This document shows, piece after piece, positions 7,551 to 15,803 of a stretch of 64,000 nt of DNA. Below the pieces are notes generated by a model. That model had not been told where the DNA came from. It was given only the letters and a program-made list of their open reading frames with translations, and did no database searches. The stretch comes from 13-2-20CM-66-19 sp036273735 (lineage in GTDB: Bacteria; Pseudomonadota; Gammaproteobacteria; Steroidobacterales; Steroidobacteraceae), in the NCBI GenBank assembly GCA_036273735.1, contig DASUHA010000023.1, forward strand, positions 1 to 64,000, given 5' to 3'. Each line of letters opens with the position of its first letter. The stretch's first letter is position 1. Made by a program: the position numbers and the translations under genes.

Positions 7551-9152
7551 TCACACCAGGAAGTCGGTTTCGACCGTTTCTATCAAGGTAGGACCCTTGC
7601 GGTTCAACGCCCAGCGTATGCTCTCGGTCAGCTCTGCCCGGCTCGCCGCGCGGATGCCTTCGGCAGCGAAGGCCCGCGCAACCGCTACGAAGTCAGGATT
7701 GCGGGCGACGACGCCGATCGGCGGGATGCCTGCCGCGAACATGTCGTCGCGGATTTGCCCTAATGCTGAGTTGTTCCAGAGGACCACCGGCAGACTCAAG
7801 TCCAATTCGACGGCGGTCATGAGCTCCTGAAGGGTGAACTGCAGACCGAAATCTCCGGCGAGCGCGATGATGGCTCGCGCAGGCTGCGCTATCTTCGCTC
7901 CGATGGCAGCCGGCAACGCAAAGCCCAGAGCTCCGTATCCGCAAGGATGGAACCAGCTGCCCGGGTGGTCCGCGGCGTAAGCGTAGTTCCCCAGGTAAGC
8001 GATCTGAGTCTGATCGCTGAATACGACACCATCGGCAGGTACAGCTGCACGAATTGCAGTCAGTGCCTTCAGGCGGGCGCGCGCGTACGCATCGAAGGAC
8101 CGGTCGATCTTTGCCCGGTAGTTTGCCGCCGCGCCTGCGCCAGTACGCCACCCCTGCCGCGACTTCAATCCGGCGGCGATACCTTCCAGAGTAACGCGCG
8201 CATCGCCGAACAGCGGAAACTCCGCGCCGTACTGATCGGAGAGCTTCGCTGGATCGAGGTCGATCCGGATCAGACGCCCTGCGACGGCCAAGCGGGGGCC
8301 AGTATAGGAATCGGTTTCGGAGAGCTCCGTGCCCACCGCGACGACCACGTCTGCGGACGCGACAATCTCCTGTGTCTCACGATATTGGAGCGATGCACCC
8401 AGGTTCGCCGGATGACTTTCCGGAAGTATTCCCTTGCCGGCGGTGGTCGTAACCAGATAGCCGTCGAGGACATCGACGAGCCGCAGCAGCGTGTCCGCGG
8501 CCCCCCGGGCGCCTCCGCCTGCAATGATGAGTGGCCGCTTGCCCCCGGCGAGCGCTTCTATCGCCCGGTCGATCGCTTCCGTCGCCGGGTTGGGACGAGC
8601 GGTGAAGCCGGCAAATCGCTCGACTCTCAAGCCCGTGGGCTTGGCCAGGAGATCCAGGGGGATCTGCAGGTAACCAGGGCGCGGCCGGCCACTATGGAAG
8701 GACGCGAAGATTGCCCGCAGGTGATCGCGAACGTCCTCAGCAGAAGACGCGCTTCGCCCAATTCCCGCAACACCGCTACCGAGCGCCAACTGATCGGGGA
8801 GCTCGTGCAGAACGCCCCACCCTTTTCCCAACGAGGCACGCACTGGCGCGCTGGCTACGACGATCAGGGGAACGGAATCGGAATAGGCCTGCGCAACAGC
8901 CGTCAGCGCGTTCGTCACTCCGGGGCCTGAAATAACGAACGCGGCCGCCGGCCGTCCCGTCACGCGCGCATACCCATCCGCTGCAAAGCCTGCGTTTTGC
9001 TCGTGCCTGACTAAAACGTGGCGCATGCCGGTCTGAGCCAGGCCCCGATACAACTCCAGCGTATGGACGCCCGGTATACCGAACACCACATCGATGCCGT
9101 TGGCAGCGAGTAGCTCGACGACGTACTGGCCAACGGTCGAAGCGGTGCTCAT
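7551..9152 (-). CDS. aruI: TPP-dependent 2-oxoacid decarboxylase, probable 5-guanidino-2-oxopentanoate decarboxylase
   Basis: A 533-residue ThDP enzyme of the acetolactate-synthase superfamily. The N-terminal domain has the catalytic Glu in RHEQNAGFAADGYAR, a central Rossmann domain follows, and the C-terminal cofactor domain has LAGDFGLQFTLQEL and LWNNSALGQIRDDM. The last pattern resembles AruI-type decarboxylases rather than true acetolactate synthases. In the arginine transaminase pathway AruI decarboxylates the 2-oxo acid made by AruH to 4-guanidinobutyraldehyde. It diverges from aruH across only 48 bp, a shared control region. The usual GDG of the ThDP motif reads GDF here, as in some AruI-like proteins. 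Function rests mainly on the aruH neighbour. Confidence 0.82.
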   Translation of the reverse strand: MSTASTVGQYVVELLAANGIDVVFGIPGVHTLELYRGLAQTGMRHVLVRHEQNAGFAADGYARVTGRPAAAFVISGPGVTNALTAVAQAYSDSVPLIVVASAPVRASLGKGWGVLHELPDQLALGSGVAGIGRSASSAEDVRDHLRAIFASFHSGRPRPGYLQIPLDLLAKPTGLRVERFAGFTARPNPATEAIDRAIEALAGGKRPLIIAGGGARGAADTLLRLVDVLDGYLVTTTAGKGILPESHPANLGASLQYRETQEIVASADVVVAVGTELSETDSYTGPRLAVAGRLIRIDLDPAKLSDQYGAEFPLFGDARVTLEGIAAGLKSRQGWRTGAGAAANYRAKIDRSFDAYARARLKALTAIRAAVPADGVVFSDQTQIAYLGNYAYAADHPGSWFHPCGYGALGFALPAAIGAKIAQPARAIIALAGDFGLQFTLQELMTAVELDLSLPVVLWNNSALGQIRDDMFAAGIPPIGVVARNPDFVAVARAFAAEGIRAASRAELTESIRWALNRKGPTLIETVETDFLV

Positions 9153-9200
9153 GATTTTTCATATTGACACGAGAGCATCAAAGTGCAAAGTTCCGGGCCC

Positions 9201-10367
9201 ATGAGATTTTCTCCGCTCGTCGATCGCATCAGCGGGGACGGCTATGACGCCTGGGTCACCCATTACGAAGCGGCAGCAGCGCGCGCCCGGGGTGAGGACG
9301 TCATTGTTCTTAGTGTCGGGGACCCCGCGCTTGACGCCCCTCCGGCAGTGATCGACCGGGCTGTCGAGCGGCTGCGGGCCGGTGATCTGCGCTACACACC
9401 GGCCTCCGGCCGCCGCCCGCTTCTCGAGGCAATAGCCAAACAGCATAACGCCCGCACGGGCCAACCCGTCTCGCCCGAAAACGTGGTGTATCTCGCCGGC
9501 GCGCAGAATGCACTGTTCGTTGCTCTGATGTGCATTGCTGGCTCAGGGGATGAGGTCATCACACTCGATCCGATGTATGCGACCTATCCTGCGACGATCG
9601 AGGTTTCCGGTGCGCGGATGATTCGCGCCGCGACCGGCGCAGGGTTTCGGCCGGATATCGGCGGGATCGAGTCCCTGGTCACGCCCCGGACGCGCGCCCT
9701 CGTGTGGGCGACTCCAGCCAACCCGAGCGGCGTGATCATCAATCAGGCTGAGCTGGACGCTCTCGGTGAGATCGCCCGCCACCATGATTTGTGGGTAATC
9801 TCGGATGAGGTATATGCAGGACTCGCACCGGGTGGCCGGGTTCCCAGCCTTGCCGCAACGCTGCCCGAGCGCGTGCTGACCATCAGCAGCCTCTCGAAGT
9901 CCCACTCCATGCCGGGGTTGCGGGCAGGATGGCTCATCGGGCCACGTGAGCTCGCGAAGCATGCAGAAGCGCTCGCCATGTGCATGCTCTTCGGATTGCC
10001 GGGTTTCATTCAGGAGGCAGCGATTGCTGCATTGTCTGTCGCGGCCGATGCGGAGCACCGCATCCGCGAGTTCTGCAGCGCCCGTCGCGACCGGCTCCTG
10101 GCGGGACTTCGAGGCATTCCGGGAATCCGACCTACGGTGCCCGAGGCCGGCATGTTCATGTTGGTGGACGTTTCGGATACAGGCCTGTCGGCAGCTGAAT
10201 TTGCCCGCGCGCTCTACAAGCGGGAACGGGTGTCGGTGATGGACGGAGCTGCGTTCGGCAAGCGGACCGCCAGCTTCGTGCGCATCTGCTTCGCTACGGA
10301 GGAAGCGACGATCGATGAGGCGTGCGCTCGGATTCGGCGGTTTTGTGAAGAGGGACTGCCGCGCTGA
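9201..10367 (+). CDS. aruH: Arginine:pyruvate transaminase (class I/II PLP aminotransferase)
   Basis: A 388-residue fold-type I aminotransferase. PLP-binding features are in order: ATPANPSG (Asn), ISDEVYAGL (Asp/Tyr) and SLSKSHSMPGLRAGW with the Schiff-base Lys. Similarity to Pseudomonas AruH runs throughout, including the opening RFSPLVDRISGDG, the LSVGDPALDAP segment and LAMCMLFGLPGFIQEAA. It would move the alpha-amino group of L-arginine to pyruvate, giving 5-guanidino-2-oxopentanoate for AruI. ATG at 9201 matches the family N-terminus; GTG at 9183 would add six residues. The 3' end overlaps the convergent permease gene by 74 bp. Confidence 0.87.
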   Translation: MRFSPLVDRISGDGYDAWVTHYEAAAARARGEDVIVLSVGDPALDAPPAVIDRAVERLRAGDLRYTPASGRRPLLEAIAKQHNARTGQPVSPENVVYLAGAQNALFVALMCIAGSGDEVITLDPMYATYPATIEVSGARMIRAATGAGFRPDIGGIESLVTPRTRALVWATPANPSGVIINQAELDALGEIARHHDLWVISDEVYAGLAPGGRVPSLAATLPERVLTISSLSKSHSMPGLRAGWLIGPRELAKHAEALAMCMLFGLPGFIQEAAIAALSVAADAEHRIREFCSARRDRLLAGLRGIPGIRPTVPEAGMFMLVDVSDTGLSAAEFARALYKRERVSVMDGAAFGKRTASFVRICFATEEATIDEACARIRRFCEEGLPR

Positions 10368-11802
10368 GCCTGGAGTGACGCCGGCCGTACAGCGCGTAGA
10401 TCGCCAGACCCAAGGCAGTCCACACGGCGAGACGGATCCAGGTCCCGGCTGGGAGGCTGAGCATCAGCGCCACGCAACTCAGGAATCCGAGTGCCGGAAT
10501 CACCGGCACCCATGGCGTGCGGAACGGCCGGCGAGCATCCGGTGCAATCCGGCGAAGAATCACGACGCCCGTACAGACCATCGCAAATGCGAGCAGCGTG
10601 CCGATGGAAATGAGCTCGCCGAGTAGCTCGAGCGGCAACAGCCCCGCCATGACCGTCGCGGCGATGCCTGTGATGATCGTGGACAGGAAGGGGATTCCGC
10701 CGGAGCGGCTCAGCCTCCCGAAGGCCGGTGGCAGGAGTCCGTCACGAGCCATCGAATAGAAGATCCGAACTTGTCCGACGATGCTCGCCAACACCACCGA
10801 CAGTAACCCGGCGATCGCGACTACCGCGACGAGACCGCGAAGATAGCCAAGAGACACTCCCGCCCGGGACAAGGCGAAATAGAGTGGATCGGCTACGCCG
10901 AGCGACTGGTAGTGCGCCAATCCGGTGACGACGACGCTCACACTGACATAGAGAACCGTGCAGATCAGGAGTGAGGCGAACAGGCTCCACGGCAAAGTCC
11001 GTTGCGGATCTCGGGCCTCCTCGGCCAGGGTCGAGACTCCATCGAATCCGATATAGGCGAAGAAGAGCGTGCCTGCCGCGCGGGCTATACCCGACCACCC
11101 GAACCGGCCGAACCCGCCTGCATTGCGAGGGATGAACGGCTGCCAATTTTCCGGGTGAACGTACTTCGCGCCAATCGCGATGATGAGCACGAGCGCGATC
11201 ACCTTGGCCATGACGATAACGGTATTCACGGCCGCCGACGTGCGGGTCCCTGCAAGCGCAAGCGCGGTGCAGGCTATCACCGCGAGCACCGCCGGCATAT
11301 CGATCCAGGCACCGCTCAGTGTCCAATGTCCAGAGGCGCTGATGGCGAAGGGAGTGTGGGTCAGGACCGCGGGCAAGGGAAATCCAAGGTCCCTGAGCGC
11401 CGAGCTGGCATATCCGGACCAGCTGATTGCGACGACAGACGCAGAGAACAGCCATTCGAGCACGAGGCTCCAGCCTATGATCCAGGCCACGCCCTCACCG
11501 AGAGTCACGAAGGAGTAGGAATAGGCGCTGCCGGAGATGGGCACCATGGCGGCGAACTCGGCATAGCACAGCCCGGCAAAGAAACAGGCAATGCTCGAGA
11601 GCACAAAGGCGAGCGACACGGCCGGCCCGGCCTGGTGAGCGGCGACATCACCGGTCAGGGAGAAGATGCCTGCGCCGACCGTGCAACCGACGCCAAAGGC
11701 CGTTAGACCCATCACCCCGAGCGAGCGGCGCAGATGAGGTCCTGCCTCCCCGTACGCCTCGGCGGCACACATTTCGATCGTCTTGCGCGACCAAAAAGAC
11801 AC
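10294..11802 (-). CDS. APC-family cationic amino-acid permease (CAT type)
   Basis: About 500 residues with 12-14 hydrophobic segments, starting with the APC signature LTAFGVGCTVGAGIFSLTG and followed by ISGSAYSYSFVTLGE and FFAYIGFDGVSTLAEEARDP, both typical of the cationic amino-acid transporter group. Next to aruH and aruI it most likely imports arginine. GTG at 11802 is preferred because it yields a CAT-like opening (SFWSRKTIEM); ATG at 11772 is possible and ATG at 11937 adds a non-conserved leader. The 3' ends of this gene and aruH overlap. Confidence 0.85.
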   Translation of the reverse strand: MSFWSRKTIEMCAAEAYGEAGPHLRRSLGVMGLTAFGVGCTVGAGIFSLTGDVAAHQAGPAVSLAFVLSSIACFFAGLCYAEFAAMVPISGSAYSYSFVTLGEGVAWIIGWSLVLEWLFSASVVAISWSGYASSALRDLGFPLPAVLTHTPFAISASGHWTLSGAWIDMPAVLAVIACTALALAGTRTSAAVNTVIVMAKVIALVLIIAIGAKYVHPENWQPFIPRNAGGFGRFGWSGIARAAGTLFFAYIGFDGVSTLAEEARDPQRTLPWSLFASLLICTVLYVSVSVVVTGLAHYQSLGVADPLYFALSRAGVSLGYLRGLVAVVAIAGLLSVVLASIVGQVRIFYSMARDGLLPPAFGRLSRSGGIPFLSTIITGIAATVMAGLLPLELLGELISIGTLLAFAMVCTGVVILRRIAPDARRPFRTPWVPVIPALGFLSCVALMLSLPAGTWIRLAVWTALGLAIYALYGRRHSRLSAAVPLHKTAESERTPHRSSLPP

Positions 11803-12156
11803 TCGTCGATCAGCCGCGTTGCGCGGGCCCCCTGTCGGCAAATTCCGCTCAGCCGCAAGATTCTCACGATGCTCGCCCACGCGTCCAGGCGCGTAGACGC
11901 CCAAAAAATCCGGCGAGCTTTGGTGGTGTGCGCCCACTGCAAGCTGGGATAGGCCATGTGGGGAGCTGACGGCGCAAGTGCGGGCTTTACCATTGCGGTC
12001 TATGCTTTTATCGAGGGCACGAAGACTGCACCGTCCGCCTAGCTTGTGCTACAGGCTGATACGCCGCTCAACCATCCTGATCCATTCATGATACAACCTG
12101 TGCGTCCCGCCCTCGCGAGGCTGATTTAACTTGACAGACCCAACAGCTCGCGCTAA

Positions 12157-12314
12157 TGCTGCACTACACTGCAGCAGGAAGCTCAATAAAGACGTCAGGA
12201 CCGAAAAGAAATCATGCGCGGCCTAACAGGAGGCCGGAGGGGGAAGCGAAATCGCTGAACGTGCGGAACGGAAACTCCGCCTGACCTGCTCGCCGCGTCA
12301 ACCTGCCACGCGGC
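12157..12314 (+). ncRNA. Hairpin-rich leader or small RNA, unassigned
   Basis: Five short perfect hairpins stand in series upstream of the 240-aa gene: TGCTGCA/TGCAGCA (12157-12176), GGCCT/AGGCC (12220-12235), AGCG-aaat-CGCT (12245-12256), GCGGA/TCCGC (12263-12280) and GCCGCGT/ACGCGGC (12292-12314). TTGACA at 12131-12136 could be a -35 element, but no good -10 follows. It matches no riboswitch I can recall. The rest of the 11803-12364 gap shows no gene. Confidence 0.4.
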
Positions 12315-12364
12315 CCATCTAGCTGAAATGCACTCATGGGCATCGCACACTGAGGAGCGCCCGC

Positions 12365-13087
12365 ATGCACTCAACAGCCCATCAACTCATCCCGCTCGCG
12401 GACTCCTCCGTCTTCATCTTCGTGGGCTCGATCGGCTCGGGACCGACGCGGGGGGAGGCACCAGCGGGCCGATATCCGGTCTCTGTGCATCAGGTCATCA
12501 AGGCGCCTCTGGGTTTAGTCGGCAACCTGAAAGGAACCGTCACCGTTCAGATGTCGCAGCCAGCGCCGCACGGACGCTACGTGTTTTTCGCCGATCCCAT
12601 TTCAGTCGGGGCCAACATTACTCTCAAGGAGCGCGCCCATGTCGAGGTGACCATGCTCGAGCAGGTCGTCGCGGCGGTGACGGACGGGTATGTGGCGCGC
12701 CTCGAGCCTCGGCTGAAGGAAGCATTTCTTGTCGCCCTGGGCGTGGTCGGCGAGGTTCGTCATCTCACCAAGCCCGCGGAGCGGCGCGGCCGCGTCCCCT
12801 GGGCTCATGCGCCATTTGAGATCGAACGCGTTCTCAAGGGCAGGAAAGCGAAGCATATCGCTCTGGTGGGGCCCAATCCGGCATCGAAGCGCCTGCCCCG
12901 GGCGCCCGCTTTGCGGGCCGGAACGCGGGCGATCTTCATTCTGCAGCGCCCGCCGCAGGAGGCATTGGAGCTACTGGGCGAGGACTCGCGACAGAGCGTG
13001 GGGTTTGCCGCGGACACGTTTGATATTCAGCCGCCTGAGCGGCTCGACCTCATCGAACGGACTCTCGGGCACGGTGAAGAGGAGTGA
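12365..13087 (+). CDS. Hypothetical protein, first gene of the propeller/ASH cassette
   Basis: A 240-residue protein I cannot assign. It lacks an evident signal peptide. The N-terminal half is beta-rich (SVFIFVGSIGSGPT, RYVFFADPISVGANI) and the region 150-200 repeats this style (FEIERVLKGRKAKHIALVGP, GTRAIFILQRPP), suggesting two similar beta domains. The segment PVSVHQVIKAPLG plus FEIERVLKG resembles tissue-inhibitor/NTR-like beta-barrel openings, but this is weak. Its stop overlaps the next gene's neighbourhood and the SD for that gene lies inside its 3' end, so the two are translationally linked. Confidence 0.6.
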   Translation: MHSTAHQLIPLADSSVFIFVGSIGSGPTRGEAPAGRYPVSVHQVIKAPLGLVGNLKGTVTVQMSQPAPHGRYVFFADPISVGANITLKERAHVEVTMLEQVVAAVTDGYVARLEPRLKEAFLVALGVVGEVRHLTKPAERRGRVPWAHAPFEIERVLKGRKAKHIALVGPNPASKRLPRAPALRAGTRAIFILQRPPQEALELLGEDSRQSVGFAADTFDIQPPERLDLIERTLGHGEEE

Positions 13088-13092
13088 TCGCC

Positions 13093-15564
13093 ATGCTCAC
13101 AATCGTCAACATGATTCCCAATGCCTGGAGCGATGAGCAGAATCAGGACTGTGAGCCCAACCTCTCGGTCAATCCAGCCAATTCCAACCAGATCATCGGG
13201 ACCTCGTTTACCTTCGACAATCCTGCCGGGACCTCTGCCGTGAGCCCCGCGATGAGCGGCAACTGGGCGCCCCTCTTCTACTCGAATGATGGCGGTGAGA
13301 CCTGGTCGCTGCAGTTCGTCCTGCCGAGCAGCTCCGGCGATCAGTTGCCCACCTGGGACGTCACCTCGCGCTACGGTGGCAACAGCGGTGAGGTTTACTC
13401 GGGCCTCATCACGCCCGGCAGCTTTACGATCCTGGTCAATCGCGCACCCGACGCGGAGACGCAACAGGTGCAGTTTGCTACGGTCAGCGGGGATCAGCCA
13501 TTCCTCGAGGCCGCGAGCACGAGCTCCGGAGGCAGCACTCAAGACCGGCTTTTCGTCGGGTTCAACCAGAACGGCACGAACTCCACCGTGCTGGTGTTTC
13601 CAGACGCGCTGGCAACAACACCGACGTTCACGACCAATACGCTGGATGTGCGCTGGCCGGCCGACATGCCCCCCACCCGGACGGCCATACACCAGGACGG
13701 CACGATCTATTGCGCCTTCTACAGCTACGACAACTCAGGGGGCGCATCGCCCTCGAGCAAGCGGGACGTGGTCGTTGTCAAGGACCTGGCCTGGGGCACC
13801 TCTGCGACCCCCTTCAGTGCTCTGGTCGATACGGGCGACGGCAAGGTCGGCCAGCGCGTAGCTACCGGAATTTCCAACCCCTGGTACAACTCCAATTTCG
13901 AGGATCCGAGCTTCGGCAATGACCGCTATGGACCGGAGCTCGCCATAGCGGTCGATCCGCGAAACGACCAGCGCCTATACGTCGTCTACGCGACCGGCAC
14001 CACCGCCGCAGATGAGCAACTGCAACTGCGTCGCTCCGAGGATGGAGGTCAGACCTGGTCCTCGAGCCTTCGAACCGTACCGGTTGCGAAGAATCCGAGC
14101 GTTGCCATCAATACACTCGGGATAGTGGGCTTCGCGTACCAGCAGGTTGCGGGCTCGAACTGGGTCACCATGCTCGAGGTCAGTCATGACGGGTTCGTCT
14201 CGAGCTTTACCTCTCACATCCTGGCCAGCACTCCCACCAATAATCCGACGCCTACGGGCGTGATGGCCACTTACCTCGGCGACTACATCAAGCTCGAGTC
14301 GGTCGGCCGGGATTTCTACGGTACCTTCTGCGCCAGCAATTCGCCGGTGAAGGCGAATTTTCCATCGGGCATCGTGTACCAGCGCAATGTCAATTGGGCC
14401 ACGCAGACGCTTCTCGGCGCCGACGGGGTCACCCCCGTTCCCGTGTCGATCGACCCGTTCTTCTTCAAGCTGCATGTGGACACCCCGCACATCAGCACGG
14501 CGATTGCAGACCAGGGCTCTTTCGGTCACGCGTGTTTAGGAAACTTCGTGGACGAGACCCTGGTGGTCGACAATCGCGGCTGGGGTCCACTTCATATCTT
14601 CAAGATTGTCTCGACATCGCCGGACTTCGAGGTTCCGAGCGTCCTCAGCTATCCATTGAAGGTTCTCGCGGGAGTCGCCATTGACCTGCCCATCAGGTTC
14701 AGGCCGACGACTCGCGGGTTCAGGGCCGGCAAGATCGAGATCTTCAGCGATGATCCGTCGAGCCCCCATGTCGTTGAGGTCTCGGGCGAGTGCCCGAGCC
14801 CGCGCCTGTCCCTGATCATCGCCGACAAGGGCAGTTTTGGCGACGTCTGCGTAGGCAGGCTCGTGGATCGGCCGTTGCTCCTCGAGAACAGCGGGAGGTG
14901 CCCGCTCACTGTCCATGGCATTGCCGCCACGGGCAATTTCATCACCGCGGAGGTCCTGTCGTATCCATTGACCATCGCCCCGGGTACCGCGCTTCCTCTG
15001 CCGATTCGCTTCCAGCCCACGAGCCCCGGCGCTCACACCGGAACGATTACGGTGAGCAGCGATGACCCGTCGGGACCTCGAACCATCGACGTCTCGGGTC
15101 GGGCACCGACTGGCAGATTGTCCATATCGGGCTCAACGAGCTTCGGTGGCGTGAGCGCCTGCTGTTGCGCCGACCGAACGCTCGCTGTCTGCAACACCGG
15201 CGAATGCGCTCTTCATGTCACCGGCGCCCATTTCCGGCGCAGGAGCCGCCACTGGAAGCTGGTCAATAACCCGTTCCCGGCGGTACTACGCCCTGGCGCG
15301 TGCCTACCGCTCGTCATTCAATATCGTGCGACTGAGAAGTGCCCGAGGGCGTGTGAGCTGCTGATCGAGAGCGATGATCCGCAAATGCCGGTGAAGCGGA
15401 TGGACGTACTCGCCTACACCACCTGGGACAGGGCTTGCCGGGAGCACTGTGAGGATTGTCACAAGGGGTGTTGCGATAAGCACCATGGCGAATCTGATTG
15501 CCGGCAGGGTTATCCTTGTTGCGACGAGGACGACGAAGACGAAGACGAGCATGGCGCGGTCTAG
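13093..15564 (+). CDS. Large beta-propeller (BNR-like) protein with three ASH/choice-of-anchor repeats and a Cys/His/Asp-rich tail
   Basis: An 823-residue modular protein. Residues about 1-460 look like a sialidase/BNR beta-propeller with Asp-box-like motifs (SNDGGETWS near 67, SEDGGQTWS near 318). Residues about 470-780 hold three tandem ASH (ASPM-SPD2-Hydin)-like Ig domains marked by the recurring pattern SFGxxCxGxxVDxxLxxxNxG, LPIRFxPT, SDDPSxPxxxxVSG. The end is Cys/His-rich (eight Cys and five His in about 45 residues) and finishes with an acidic run DEDDEDEDEH. No signal peptide or sialidase active site is seen. ATG at 13093 is chosen for its GAGGAG; an upstream GTG at 13084 overlaps the previous stop. 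Role unknown; possibly a protein- or metal-binding surface protein. Confidence 0.72.
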   Translation: MLTIVNMIPNAWSDEQNQDCEPNLSVNPANSNQIIGTSFTFDNPAGTSAVSPAMSGNWAPLFYSNDGGETWSLQFVLPSSSGDQLPTWDVTSRYGGNSGEVYSGLITPGSFTILVNRAPDAETQQVQFATVSGDQPFLEAASTSSGGSTQDRLFVGFNQNGTNSTVLVFPDALATTPTFTTNTLDVRWPADMPPTRTAIHQDGTIYCAFYSYDNSGGASPSSKRDVVVVKDLAWGTSATPFSALVDTGDGKVGQRVATGISNPWYNSNFEDPSFGNDRYGPELAIAVDPRNDQRLYVVYATGTTAADEQLQLRRSEDGGQTWSSSLRTVPVAKNPSVAINTLGIVGFAYQQVAGSNWVTMLEVSHDGFVSSFTSHILASTPTNNPTPTGVMATYLGDYIKLESVGRDFYGTFCASNSPVKANFPSGIVYQRNVNWATQTLLGADGVTPVPVSIDPFFFKLHVDTPHISTAIADQGSFGHACLGNFVDETLVVDNRGWGPLHIFKIVSTSPDFEVPSVLSYPLKVLAGVAIDLPIRFRPTTRGFRAGKIEIFSDDPSSPHVVEVSGECPSPRLSLIIADKGSFGDVCVGRLVDRPLLLENSGRCPLTVHGIAATGNFITAEVLSYPLTIAPGTALPLPIRFQPTSPGAHTGTITVSSDDPSGPRTIDVSGRAPTGRLSISGSTSFGGVSACCCADRTLAVCNTGECALHVTGAHFRRRSRHWKLVNNPFPAVLRPGACLPLVIQYRATEKCPRACELLIESDDPQMPVKRMDVLAYTTWDRACREHCEDCHKGCCDKHHGESDCRQGYPCCDEDDEDEDEHGAV

Positions 15565-15611
15565 TACGCCGAGCACCTGTAAAAAACGTCTACATCATTT
15601 GAGAGGCGATC

Positions 15612-15743
15612 ATGGAATTCATCGAGCTTTTGTTGGGGATCTCCCCGGATGGCGGCAACGGGTCACTGGAGCTCCTACTCTTCCTCGCCGTCATTGCGGC
15701 GACGCTGCTCGCACGCTCGGTCGTGACGCGACCCAGGCACTAG
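15612..15743 (+). CDS. Small single-span membrane protein (43 aa)
   Basis: ATG preceded by GAGAGG at proper spacing encodes 43 residues: a short amphipathic start (MEFIELLLGISPDGG), a hydrophobic helix (LELLLFLAVIAATLLA) and a basic end (RSVVTRPRH), a classic N-out/C-in single-pass pattern. It follows the propeller gene by 47 bp in the same orientation and is probably cotranscribed. No family recognised. Confidence 0.55.
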   Translation: MEFIELLLGISPDGGNGSLELLLFLAVIAATLLARSVVTRPRH

Positions 15744-15803
15744 GTTGACGGTCGCCCGGCGAGCCCTGAAACCAGAGCCCGCCGGGACGCCGCCTGATGC
15801 AGC

